Shown: positions 1 to 7,121 of the stretch, piece after piece
Layout of the letters: each line of letters begins with the position of its first letter
Numbering within the stretch: position 1 is the first letter of the stretch
From: RGIG6353 sp045590615
Lineage (GTDB): Bacteria > Bacillota > Clostridia > Oscillospirales > SIG627
Direction of reading: 5' to 3'
DNA: 48,030 bases
Assembly (NCBI GenBank): GCA_045590615.1
Contig: JAZNRH010000103.1
Location: forward strand, 1 to 48,030
Notes under the pieces: model-generated
What the model was told of the DNA's origin: nothing
The model's database searches: none
The model's input: only the letters and a program-made list of their open reading frames with translations
Program-made: the position numbers and the translations under genes

Positions 1-13
1 ATTGTTTTATGTT

Positions 14-72
14 TTGCACGAACTTCGCGACTGCTGTACATAAGTACAGCGACGCGCTTCAGTATCGTGCAA
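14..72. other. Long imperfect hairpin at window start
   Basis: Outer arms TTGCACGA (14-21) and TCGTGCAA (65-72) pair perfectly over 8 bp. Inside them GCTGTAC and GTACAGC form a second stem closed by ATAA, flanked by CGCG on both sides. A T-rich stretch follows on the plus side at about 80-88. It could be a terminator for a plus-strand gene outside the window or a copy of a genomic hairpin repeat; the sequence alone does not decide. Confidence 0.5.
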
Positions 73-105
73 TCTACCTCTTTTTTTCCTATCCCCGAAC
101 GCACA

Positions 106-143
106 GGGCTGTAAAAAAAACTATATCAGTTTTTTTACAGCCC
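106..143. terminator. GGGCTGTAAAA-type hairpin after ilvE
   Basis: Arms GGGCTGTAAAAAAAACT and AGTTTTTTTACAGCCC form a nearly perfect inverted repeat, followed on the plus side by CCTATTTTTTT. The hairpin lies just beyond the ilvE stop codon and probably ends the branched-chain operon. Close relatives of this hairpin occur at 15584-15614 and 40566-40606. Confidence 0.65.
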
Positions 144-151
144 CTATTTTT

Positions 152-1213
152 TTATAACTTATAGGTCCAATTGAACTTGTCCTCTATCTTGCCCCACTGA
201 ATTCCTGTGAGAGTATCGTAGAGGTGCTGTGTAACCTCGCCGATTTTGCCTTCGTTGATTATAAACTTCTTGCCCTTGTAGGAGAGCTCACCGATGGGCG
301 ATACAACTGCAGCTGTACCACAGCCCCAAGCCTCTTCGAGAGTACCGTCCTCGAGTGCTGCTGCAAGCTCGTCGATCGAGAGAAGTCTCTCACTTACCTT
401 GTAGCCCTCCGACTTGAGAACCTCGATACATGACTTACGGGTAATACCGGGAAGAATTGAGCCTGAAAGGGCAGGAGTAATAACCTCTCCGTTAATCTTG
501 AACATAACGTTCATTGCGCCAACCTCTTCGATATACTTTCTCTCGACACCGTCGAGCCAAAGTACCTGTGAGTAGCCCTGCTTTTCTGCCTTTTCGCCTG
601 CTCTGTTGCTGGCTGCGTAGTTACCACCACACTTAGCGTAACCCGTACCACCTCTTACTGCTCTTACGTCGTCAGCCTCAATCATAATCTTAACAGGGTT
701 GATACCTTCCTTGTAGTAGCTGCCAACGGGTGAAAGAATAATCATAAAGGTTGCATTATGAACTGCGTGAACACCAAGGGTTTCGTCGTTACCGAACATA
801 AACGGACGAATGTAGAGAGAAGTGCCCTCTGCATCGGGTGTCCAGTCCTTTTCGTAGTTTACGAACTTTGTGAGAACCTCAAGAGCCAAATCCTCGGGAA
901 TCTGAGGAAGGCAAAGTCGCTCAGCAGAGTTATTCATACGGCGAATATTCTCCATTGGTCTGAAAAGCTGGATATCACCCTTCTTGGTGCGATATGCCTT
1001 GAGACCCTCGAATATTTCCGAGCCGTAGTGAAGAACTGTTGATGCAGGGTGGATTGGGAACGGTCCAAAGGGTACTATTCTTGCATTATGCCAGCCTGCC
1101 TCTTTTGAATAATCCATAATAAACATATGGTCTGTAAAGATTTTACCAAAACCGAGAGTTGAGCTATCGGGCTTTGCCTTGAGCTCAGCAGCTCTTGTGA
1201 TTGAAATTTCCAT
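152..1213 (-). CDS. ilvE: Branched-chain amino acid aminotransferase
   Basis: This PLP-dependent class IV aminotransferase interconverts valine, leucine or isoleucine with their 2-oxoacids using glutamate/2-oxoglutarate in the cytoplasm. The 353-residue protein has the length of type II BCATs. The PLP lysine is most likely K194 in the segment TGYAKCGGNYA, and the substrate-loop glycines of GCGTAAVVSP lie near the C-terminus. The start has an AGAAGG ribosome site. It is the last gene of the run that begins at the T-box at 6781-7075, 20 bases after the oxidoreductase gamma subunit. Its position suggests that it aminates the 2-oxoacids that enzyme makes. Confidence in the family is high; the in vivo direction is inferred from the operon. 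Confidence 0.95.
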   Translation of the reverse strand: MEISITRAAELKAKPDSSTLGFGKIFTDHMFIMDYSKEAGWHNARIVPFGPFPIHPASTVLHYGSEIFEGLKAYRTKKGDIQLFRPMENIRRMNNSAERLCLPQIPEDLALEVLTKFVNYEKDWTPDAEGTSLYIRPFMFGNDETLGVHAVHNATFMIILSPVGSYYKEGINPVKIMIEADDVRAVRGGTGYAKCGGNYAASNRAGEKAEKQGYSQVLWLDGVERKYIEEVGAMNVMFKINGEVITPALSGSILPGITRKSCIEVLKSEGYKVSERLLSIDELAAALEDGTLEEAWGCGTAAVVSPIGELSYKGKKFIINEGKIGEVTQHLYDTLTGIQWGKIEDKFNWTYKL

Positions 1214-1233
1214 TGAAATACCTTCTTTCGTAA

Positions 1234-1764
1234 CTAAAAATCGAAGCCGAGCTTCATTGCGTTATAGTTTACATCAAGCATATCAGCTCTCTTGGCAGAG
1301 ATAACCTTTGCAAGAGCAGCTCTTACAGAATCCTCTGTGAAGCCACCTGTCTCCTTAAGCACCTTGCCCATAATAATCATATTGGCAAGAGTAGGAGTGC
1401 CGTTTTCATCTGCAAGCTTGGTTGCCGGAATACCAAACACCTTGACGTCATCTCTCTTTACTTCTCTTTCAATAAGTGAAGAATCATAGAAAATCATACC
1501 ACCCGACACAACACTATCCTCATACTTGTCAAGAGAAGGAAGATTCATTGCTATAAGAATATCGGGGTTATTGACGATTGGTGAGCCAACGGGAGTATCG
1601 CTGATAATAATCGAACAGCTTGCCGTGCCACCTCTCATTTCAGGTCCGTATGAAGGAAGCCAAGAAACCTGCTTGTCGTCGATGAGTCCCTTGTAAGCAA
1701 GGAGCTTGCCTGCAAAGAGGATACCCTGACCACCGAAGCCTGCAAAAAGATATTTACTGTTCAT
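1234..1764 (-). CDS. 2-oxoacid:ferredoxin oxidoreductase, gamma subunit
   Basis: This is the small gamma subunit of a four-subunit 2-oxoacid (probably 2-oxoisovalerate) ferredoxin oxidoreductase. The N-terminal GFGGQGILFAGKLLA and the later PSYGPEMRGGTASCSIIIS are the signature stretches of the family, and 176 residues is the usual length. The start codon overlaps the stop of the TPP-binding subunit (TAATG), with GGGGGAG as ribosome site inside the upstream gene, which implies translational coupling and equal stoichiometry. It acts in the cytoplasm with the alpha, beta and ferredoxin subunits encoded just upstream. Confidence 0.93.
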   Translation of the reverse strand: MNSKYLFAGFGGQGILFAGKLLAYKGLIDDKQVSWLPSYGPEMRGGTASCSIIISDTPVGSPIVNNPDILIAMNLPSLDKYEDSVVSGGMIFYDSSLIEREVKRDDVKVFGIPATKLADENGTPTLANMIIMGKVLKETGGFTEDSVRAALAKVISAKRADMLDVNYNAMKLGFDF

Positions 1765-2525
1765 TACTTCTCCCCCTTTACAATTCCCGCTGTTCTGTCC
1801 TTATATACACCGAGAGGATAATAAGGTATCATCTTATCGTTTACCCACTCGAGAGCCTTTTGAGGAGTCATACCCCAGTTTGTAGGACAGCTTGAAATTA
1901 CTTCTACAAGAGAAAATCCTTTTTTGTTAATCTGATTTTCAAAAGCCTTTTTGATTGCCTTCTTTGCGTTCTTTACGTTCTTGACGTTGTTAACTGCAAC
2001 TCTTTCGAGATACTCAGGTCCGTCAAGCTCGGAAAGCATTTCGCATACCTTGATAGGAAATCCACAATGATTTGTATCTCTGCCGTAAGGAGATGTCTGT
2101 GTTACCTGACCAGGAAGAGAGGTAGGAGCCATCTGTCCACCCGTCATACCGTAAATTGCATTGTTAACGAAAATTACGGTAATGTTCTCGTTACGAGCTG
2201 CTGCGTGAACTGTCTCTGCCATACCGATTGATGCAAGGTCACCGTCGCCCTGATATGTAAATACAATATGTCCATCGGGATTTGCTCGCTTTACGCCCGT
2301 TGCAATAGCAGGAGCACGTCCGTGAGCAGCCTCAATCATATCACAGTTAAAATAGTTATAAGCAAGCACTGAACAGCCAACAGGCGCAATACCTATTGTC
2401 TGACCTTCAATTCCAAGCTCGTCAAGACACTCAGCTACAAGACGGTGAATGATACCGTGTGTACAGCCGGGGCAATAGTGCATAGGAATGTCGGCAAGTG
2501 CGTGGGGTTTATCGAATACTACCAT
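1764..2525 (-). CDS. 2-oxoacid:ferredoxin oxidoreductase, TPP-binding beta subunit
   Basis: This subunit binds thiamine diphosphate and carries out the oxidative decarboxylation or reverse carboxylation chemistry. Its N-terminus has the CPGCTHG motif, followed by a TPP/Mg site in YQGDGDLASIGMAE and the NNAIYGMTGGQMAPTS segment typical of KorB/VorA/PorB-like proteins. It is 253 residues long, as expected for a free-standing beta subunit. The start is coupled to the alpha gene: the GGAGG site lies at the end of vorB and the ATG overlaps its TGA. Substrate cannot be read with certainty; neighbours point to branched-chain 2-oxoacids. Confidence 0.93.
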   Translation of the reverse strand: MVVFDKPHALADIPMHYCPGCTHGIIHRLVAECLDELGIEGQTIGIAPVGCSVLAYNYFNCDMIEAAHGRAPAIATGVKRANPDGHIVFTYQGDGDLASIGMAETVHAAARNENITVIFVNNAIYGMTGGQMAPTSLPGQVTQTSPYGRDTNHCGFPIKVCEMLSELDGPEYLERVAVNNVKNVKNAKKAIKKAFENQINKKGFSLVEVISSCPTNWGMTPQKALEWVNDKMIPYYPLGVYKDRTAGIVKGEK

Positions 2526-3592
2526 CAGTTTGCACCTCCGTTTTTATGAGCAGTCTTTATTGCTTCGAGTATTTGTTCGGGTGAAGGAATCATACCACCT
2601 GCACGATTTACAAGCGTTACGGGACGGCGGCACTCGGTTGCAAGTCTCACGTCCTCTATCATCTGTCCCATCGAAAGCTCAACGGAAATGAATGTATGTA
2701 CCTTCTTTGTAGCCTCAAGGAATGGCTTCTTAGGGAACGGCCAGAGAGTAATAGGACGGATAAGTCCAACCTTTATACCCTGTGCGCGAGCCTCTGTAAT
2801 TGCATTCTTTGCAACTCTTGAAGCGATGCCAAACGCTGCGATACAGATTTCTGCATCCTCCATTTCGTACTCCTCGTACATAACCTCGTTTTGCTCAATC
2901 TGAGCATAACGCTCGTATCTCTTGAAGTTGAGCTCTTCAAGCTCTTCGGGAACGAGTGAAAGTGAGTTGGTTATATTGTGGAAGCGCTCGAGCTTTGTGC
3001 CCGTTGTAGCCCAAGGCTTCTCGGGCATTGGCTTCACATTCAAATCGAGTGATACGGGCTCCATCATCTGACCCATTGTACCGTCAGCCAAAATCATAGA
3101 GGTCATACGGTACTTATCTGCGAGGTCAAAGCCGTGAACTGTCAAATCTGCCATTTCCTGAACCGAGGCAGGAGCAAGCACAAGCATATGGAAGTCACCG
3201 TGAGCGCCACCCTTGGTAGCCTGAAAATAGTCGGACTGTGAGGGCTGAATACCACCGAGACCGGGACCACCTCTCTGAACGTTTACTACAAGTGAGGGAA
3301 GGTCTGCGCCTGCAAGGTAAGAAAGTCCCTCTCCCTTGAGTGAAATTCCCGGGCTTGATGACGAAGTCATAACACGAAGTCCACAGGATGCAACTCCGTA
3401 TACCATATTGATTGCGGCAATTTCACTTTCAGCCTGAAGGAAACAGCCTCCGATTTTAGGCATTCTCTTTGCCATATAAGCGGCAATTTCTGTCTGGGGA
3501 GTAATAGGATAACCAAAGTAGTGTCTGCAGCCTGCGATAATAGCAGCCTCGGCAATAGCCTCGTTACCCTTCATCAATACTTTATCTGCCAT
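2525..3592 (-). CDS. vorB: 2-oxoacid:ferredoxin oxidoreductase, alpha subunit (VorB type)
   Basis: This is the alpha subunit of a ferredoxin-dependent 2-oxoacid oxidoreductase. The opening GNEAIAEAAIIAGCRHYFGYPITPQTE region is typical of clostridial proteins named 3-methyl-2-oxobutanoate dehydrogenase subunit VorB, and RGGPGLGG with PSQSDYFQ are further family marks. The length of 355 residues is normal. The enzyme couples 2-oxoacid + CoA to acyl-CoA + CO2 + reduced ferredoxin and is reversible. The gene follows the ferredoxin gene by 15 bases with its own AAAGG site. Placement between an acyl-CoA synthetase and ilvE under a T-box argues for use in the carboxylating direction, which is inference. 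Confidence 0.92.
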   Translation of the reverse strand: MADKVLMKGNEAIAEAAIIAGCRHYFGYPITPQTEIAAYMAKRMPKIGGCFLQAESEIAAINMVYGVASCGLRVMTSSSSPGISLKGEGLSYLAGADLPSLVVNVQRGGPGLGGIQPSQSDYFQATKGGAHGDFHMLVLAPASVQEMADLTVHGFDLADKYRMTSMILADGTMGQMMEPVSLDLNVKPMPEKPWATTGTKLERFHNITNSLSLVPEELEELNFKRYERYAQIEQNEVMYEEYEMEDAEICIAAFGIASRVAKNAITEARAQGIKVGLIRPITLWPFPKKPFLEATKKVHTFISVELSMGQMIEDVRLATECRRPVTLVNRAGGMIPSPEQILEAIKTAHKNGGAN

Positions 3593-3607
3593 TTTTTCAC
3601 GACCTTT

Positions 3608-3814
3608 CTATTTCTCAATCTTGATTATGCAGTCGGGACACATGGTAGCACAGAAAGCGCAACCGATACAAGCGTCCTCTTTTACTGCTTCGACAGGGTG
3701 ATGACCCTTTTTGTTGATTTTTTCTTTGGCAATTGCAAGCACGCCCTTTGGACAAGCATCTACGCAAAGTCCACAGCCCTTACAATTGTCTGTTTTGAAA
3801 GTAAGCTTAGGCAT
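3608..3814 (-). CDS. 4Fe-4S ferredoxin, delta subunit of the oxidoreductase
   Basis: This 68-residue protein carries two complete 4Fe-4S ligand sets, CKGCGLCVDACPKG near residue 15 and CIGCAFCATMCPDC near residue 49. It is most likely the delta (electron-transfer) subunit of the neighbouring 2-oxoacid oxidoreductase, passing electrons between the TPP site and soluble ferredoxin. It lies 15 bases upstream of vorB and 12 bases downstream of the P-loop ATPase gene, with AAGGAGTG as ribosome site. No hydrophobic segment is present, so it should be cytoplasmic. Confidence 0.93.
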   Translation of the reverse strand: MPKLTFKTDNCKGCGLCVDACPKGVLAIAKEKINKKGHHPVEAVKEDACIGCAFCATMCPDCIIKIEK

Positions 3815-3826
3815 TTTTTACACTCC

Positions 3827-4489
3827 TTACATAATTTTCTTTTGTAACTTTAATGGAAAAAGGTTTTCTATTTTATCTTCAAGGGAGGAGAAAAGCTTCT
3901 CGTGAACTGTTGTGAGAAGGAGTGGTATTCCTGCCTTCTCGGCAAGCTCTTCAGCCTTCGACTGTGAATTCAGTACAGTCTCGGGAGTGGTTTCTTCTCC
4001 GATGTTTGAATTGTTTATAATTCCCGTGAAGGAAATTTTACCTGCGCACTCAATTTCACGCATTACCTCGAGCGCCGAATCGGCATCGGGAGTCAATGGT
4101 CGGCAGGCGTTGAAAACGAAGAGCATTTCGTAGTCGTTTTCTTCCTTGATAAAGGGCTCGTATCTGCCAAGCACCAATGCTCCACGCTCGTCTCCACCTA
4201 TATCAAGTATACAGTGGCTTGACTTGTCGTCAATCAGCGAGTACATCTCCTGTGGGAGTGAGGGCAGGTCTACGTTTGAGCCTGCAAAAGCAGAAGCTAT
4301 CAGCTTGATGCCAGCCTCTTCGAACTCCTTCTGGCTGTCCTTCGTTCTGAAATACGGATTGACAATATCCATATCGGCAACCGTTACGCTGTCTACATCT
4401 TGAATTAGCCTGAAGGCTAAATTGACGGCAATATTGGTCTTGCCACTTCCGTAATGACCACATAAAATGGTTATTCTTTTATATTTCAT
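3827..4489 (-). CDS. CobQ/MinD-like P-loop ATPase of unknown role
   Basis: The 220-residue protein starts with a deviant Walker A, CGHYGSGKTNIAVNLA (about residues 10-25), followed by VADMDIVNPYFRT and CILDIGGDERGALVLG, the pattern of the SIMIBI class that includes MinD, CobB and NifH-like ATPases. No partner domain, membrane segment or metal motif stands out. Its ATG overlaps the stop of the acyl-CoA synthetase (TAATG), and the ferredoxin gene follows after 12 bases, so it is made together with the oxidoreductase. It could help assemble or insert a cofactor or cluster, but this is a guess. I do not recognise a characterised orthologue. Confidence 0.8.
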   Translation of the reverse strand: MKYKRITILCGHYGSGKTNIAVNLAFRLIQDVDSVTVADMDIVNPYFRTKDSQKEFEEAGIKLIASAFAGSNVDLPSLPQEMYSLIDDKSSHCILDIGGDERGALVLGRYEPFIKEENDYEMLFVFNACRPLTPDADSALEVMREIECAGKISFTGIINNSNIGEETTPETVLNSQSKAEELAEKAGIPLLLTTVHEKLFSSLEDKIENLFPLKLQKKIM

Positions 4490-6780
4490 TATAGCTTATT
4501 CCTTTGAATTTTTCCACTTACTGTCTTGGGAAGTGAGTCCTTGAATACTACTATTCTCGGATATTTATACGGAGCAGTTCTGCTCTTTACGTAGTTCTGG
4601 ATTTCCTTTTTAAGCTCGTCGGTGGGCTCTGTGCCCTTAACAAGCACGATGCTTGCCTTTACCACCTGACCTCTTACCTCGTCGGGTGCAGCAGATACGC
4701 CACACTCAAGAACGTAGGGAAGCTCCATAATTACGCTTTCAATCTCGAACGGACCTATGCGATAGCCCGACGACTTGATAACGTCGTCAACTCGGCTGAC
4801 ATACCAATAAAAGCCGTCCTCGTCACGCCACGCAACGTCTCCTGTATGGTAGTAGCCGTCGTGCCATACCTCACGTGTCTTTTCTTCGTTGAGATAATAT
4901 CCCGTAAAGAGACCACAGGGTGCACCGTCGCTGACCTTGACACAGATTTCTCCGTTTTCGCCGTCCTTGACGGGATTTCCGTCGGCATCAAGCAGCTCTA
5001 CCTGATAGATTGGTGCAGGCTTACCCATTGAGCCAACCTTGTGCGACGTGCCGACAAGATTACCTATAATCATAGTAGACTCGGTCTGACCGAAGCCCTC
5101 GAGAATTTGCAAGCCGGTAAGCTTTTCAAACTGATTGTAAACCTCGGGGTTGAGCGCTTCACCAGCTGTCGTCATATGCTTGACCGAGGACAAATCGTAT
5201 TTTGAAATATCCTCTTTAATCATCATACGAAGCATTGTAGGTGGTGCGCAGAAGGTAGTTATATGATACTTTGCGAACATTGGAAGAATGTCAGAAGCAT
5301 CAAATCTGTCAAAATCATATACAAAGGTTGCCGCCTCGCAAAGCCACTGACCGTAGAATTTGCCCCACATAGCCTTTGCCCAGCCTGTATCGGAAATTGT
5401 AAAATGCAAGCCGTTGGGGTCAACGGTATGCCAATACTTTGCAGTATGGAAATGACCGAGCGCGTATTTGTAGGAATGGGCTGCAATCTTAGGATAGCCC
5501 GTTGTACCCGACGTGAAGAACATAAGCATCAAATCGTCACCACACGGAGTATCTTCGGTTCTGTAAAAATGAGTACTGAAGAGCGAGCGTTCCTCGTCAA
5601 AGCTTCGCCAGCCTTCTCTGATATTGTCGCCAACCATAATTTTAATAGTAACCGTAGGCGACTTCTCGATAGCAAGCTCTACCTGATGAGCTGTATCTCC
5701 GTCGGGAGTACAGATAACTGCCGATATTCCTGCAGAATTGAAGCGATATTCAAAGTCGTGCTCCTGGAGCTGATTAGTTGCGAGAACTGCGATTGCACCA
5801 AGCTTGTGAAGTCCAAGCATTGCAATCCAGAACTGATAATGACGCTTGAGTACCAGCATTACTCTGTCACCCTTCTTTATTCCAAGGGATTTGAAGTAGT
5901 TGGCTGCCTGAGCAGAAAGCTTTTTCATATCCTTGAAGGTAAAGCGTCTTTCTGTCTTGTCAAGTGAAATATGTAGCATTGCCATCTTGTCGGGTGACTT
6001 ATCGGCAATAGCGTCAACGATGTCAAAGGCAAAATTGAACTTATCCTCATTTTTGAAGGTAATTGAGGTAGGCGTTCCGTTTTCGTCTTCAACAGTGTCG
6101 ATAAACTTACGATAAACACGCTCCTCGGTATCCTTGGGAAGCTGTCTGTCGTTCAACACTGCAGGCGCAGGCTGAAGCTCGGGAATAGGCTCTCCTGTAG
6201 GATTGAGAACGATTGCATAAAAGAGACAATCCTTGCCGTTAACGGCTATCATTCCGTGAGGGGTTGAGCTGTTATAATATATACTGTCGCCGGGTCCGAG
6301 AACCTCCTTATGCTCGCCAACCTGAACCTTTAGGTGTCCTTCGATAATAATATCACATTCCTGACCTGCGTGAGTTGTAAGCTCGATATCCTGATGCTGA
6401 GCCTCGACACTATATGAAGCGCGCACGTAAAGGGGCTCTGCAATTCTGTTACGAAAAGCTGAGGCAAGGTTGTAGTAGGTCATATCGTGAGCCTGCTCAA
6501 TCTTCTGTCCCATTCCACTTCTCGTGACCATATAAGTCTTAAGCTTTGGGCTGTGTCCTTCGATAATATCGGTTACGTCTACGTTGAGAGCGAGCGCGCA
6601 TCTATAAATAAATGCAAACGCTAAGTCGCTTTCTCCCCTTTCACAGCTGAGATATTCTTCAAGAGTTATGCCTGTTTTCGTTGCCATTTCTTCGGGGGTG
6701 AGCCCTACGATCTCTCTTAGCTCCTTGATACGCCCCGCCATTTCCTTGATTTTGAAATCAAGTCCTGTAATCTGTTGCAT
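4489..6780 (-). CDS. XRE-cupin-acyl-CoA synthetase fusion, copy 1 (under Val-type T-box)
   Basis: This 763-residue protein has three parts: an XRE helix-turn-helix (about 12-75), a cupin domain (about 105-195, with candidate metal ligands H137, E141 and H175) and an AMP-forming acyl-CoA synthetase (about 245-763). The synthetase is intact: TSGTTGYPK at 423-431, GFGQTE at 562-567, YHTGDVAWRDEDG near 644-656 and the catalytic lysine K757 in SGKIQ. Residues around the active site resemble medium/branched short-chain acid synthetases. I place the start at the ATG at 6780, behind GGAGGAGA; a longer frame upstream would run through the T-box terminator and is not real. The HTH-cupin part looks like a regulator of the MarR-independent XRE/cupin type fused to an enzyme. 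Likely substrate: isobutyrate or similar (inferred). Confidence 0.9.
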   Translation of the reverse strand: MQQITGLDFKIKEMAGRIKELREIVGLTPEEMATKTGITLEEYLSCERGESDLAFAFIYRCALALNVDVTDIIEGHSPKLKTYMVTRSGMGQKIEQAHDMTYYNLASAFRNRIAEPLYVRASYSVEAQHQDIELTTHAGQECDIIIEGHLKVQVGEHKEVLGPGDSIYYNSSTPHGMIAVNGKDCLFYAIVLNPTGEPIPELQPAPAVLNDRQLPKDTEERVYRKFIDTVEDENGTPTSITFKNEDKFNFAFDIVDAIADKSPDKMAMLHISLDKTERRFTFKDMKKLSAQAANYFKSLGIKKGDRVMLVLKRHYQFWIAMLGLHKLGAIAVLATNQLQEHDFEYRFNSAGISAVICTPDGDTAHQVELAIEKSPTVTIKIMVGDNIREGWRSFDEERSLFSTHFYRTEDTPCGDDLMLMFFTSGTTGYPKIAAHSYKYALGHFHTAKYWHTVDPNGLHFTISDTGWAKAMWGKFYGQWLCEAATFVYDFDRFDASDILPMFAKYHITTFCAPPTMLRMMIKEDISKYDLSSVKHMTTAGEALNPEVYNQFEKLTGLQILEGFGQTESTMIIGNLVGTSHKVGSMGKPAPIYQVELLDADGNPVKDGENGEICVKVSDGAPCGLFTGYYLNEEKTREVWHDGYYHTGDVAWRDEDGFYWYVSRVDDVIKSSGYRIGPFEIESVIMELPYVLECGVSAAPDEVRGQVVKASIVLVKGTEPTDELKKEIQNYVKSRTAPYKYPRIVVFKDSLPKTVSGKIQRNKL

Positions 6781-7075
6781 TCTTCTCCTCCAATCGGGAC
6801 AAAAAAATCTCGTCCCAAAGATATAAATCCTTGAGACGAGCTTGTTTAACAATGCCCGCGGTACCACTCAAGTTGCAGGAAGCCTGCCCCTCTTGGAATC
6901 AATCAATTCCTATGCGTTCACGCAGCAATCACGGAGAGGGTCTACTCGTTTTCACTTTCTTCCTCTCGGCTCAGAAGCTACAAATACCGAAACTTATCTC
7001 CGACTCTCACCATCCGTCGTCTCTCTTTGCATAAATACAATCGATATACTCTTCGTCAAAGCCTTTTCTTGAATA
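6781..7075 (-). ncRNA. T-box riboswitch, predicted valine specifier (GUA)
   Basis: The leader of copy 1 contains the T-box core GAGTGGTACCGCGG (plus-strand 6856-6869), a Stem I with the AGAGAG and GGTG apical motifs, and a terminator. At the base of Stem I GAAG pairs with CUUC. On the 5' side the loop starts with AGUA, the usual specifier-loop motif. On the 3' side the triplet one purine ahead of CUUC is GUA (6979-6981), a valine codon. The usual GAA before the triplet is replaced by UUU, so the register is probable rather than certain. Uncharged tRNA should promote read-through. Confidence 0.9.
6801..6841 (-). terminator. T-box intrinsic terminator of copy 1
   Basis: On the minus strand CTCGTCTCAAGGAT and ATCTTTGGGACGAG pair and are followed by ATTTTTTT. 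The 5' arm overlaps the region used by the alternative antiterminator that contains the T-box core, which is the standard T-box switch arrangement. Confidence 0.9.
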
Positions 7076-7080
7076 AGGCA

Positions 7081-7109
7081 ATTATATCACATTAAAAGGG
7101 ATTTGTCAA
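7081..7109 (-). promoter_or_regulatory. Sigma-A promoter of the Val-type T-box operon
   Basis: TTGACA (7104-7109) and TATAAT (7081-7086) are separated by exactly 17 bases, a perfect consensus. It starts 12 bases beyond the copy 2 stop codon, so copy 1 and the oxidoreductase genes have their own transcription start in addition to any read-through. Confidence 0.92.
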
Positions 7110-7121
7110 TATATTTTTTTA

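Noticed and set aside
5263..5967. 234-codon plus-strand frame antisense to the first acyl-CoA synthetase
   Set aside because: It lies wholly within a well-supported gene on the other strand, has no ribosome site or recognisable domain, and has a Cys/Arg-rich composition typical of antisense shadows.
6781..6867. Extra 29 N-terminal residues for the first acyl-CoA synthetase
   Set aside because: The extension is a translation of the T-box terminator; the ATG at 6780 has GGAGGAGA right ahead.
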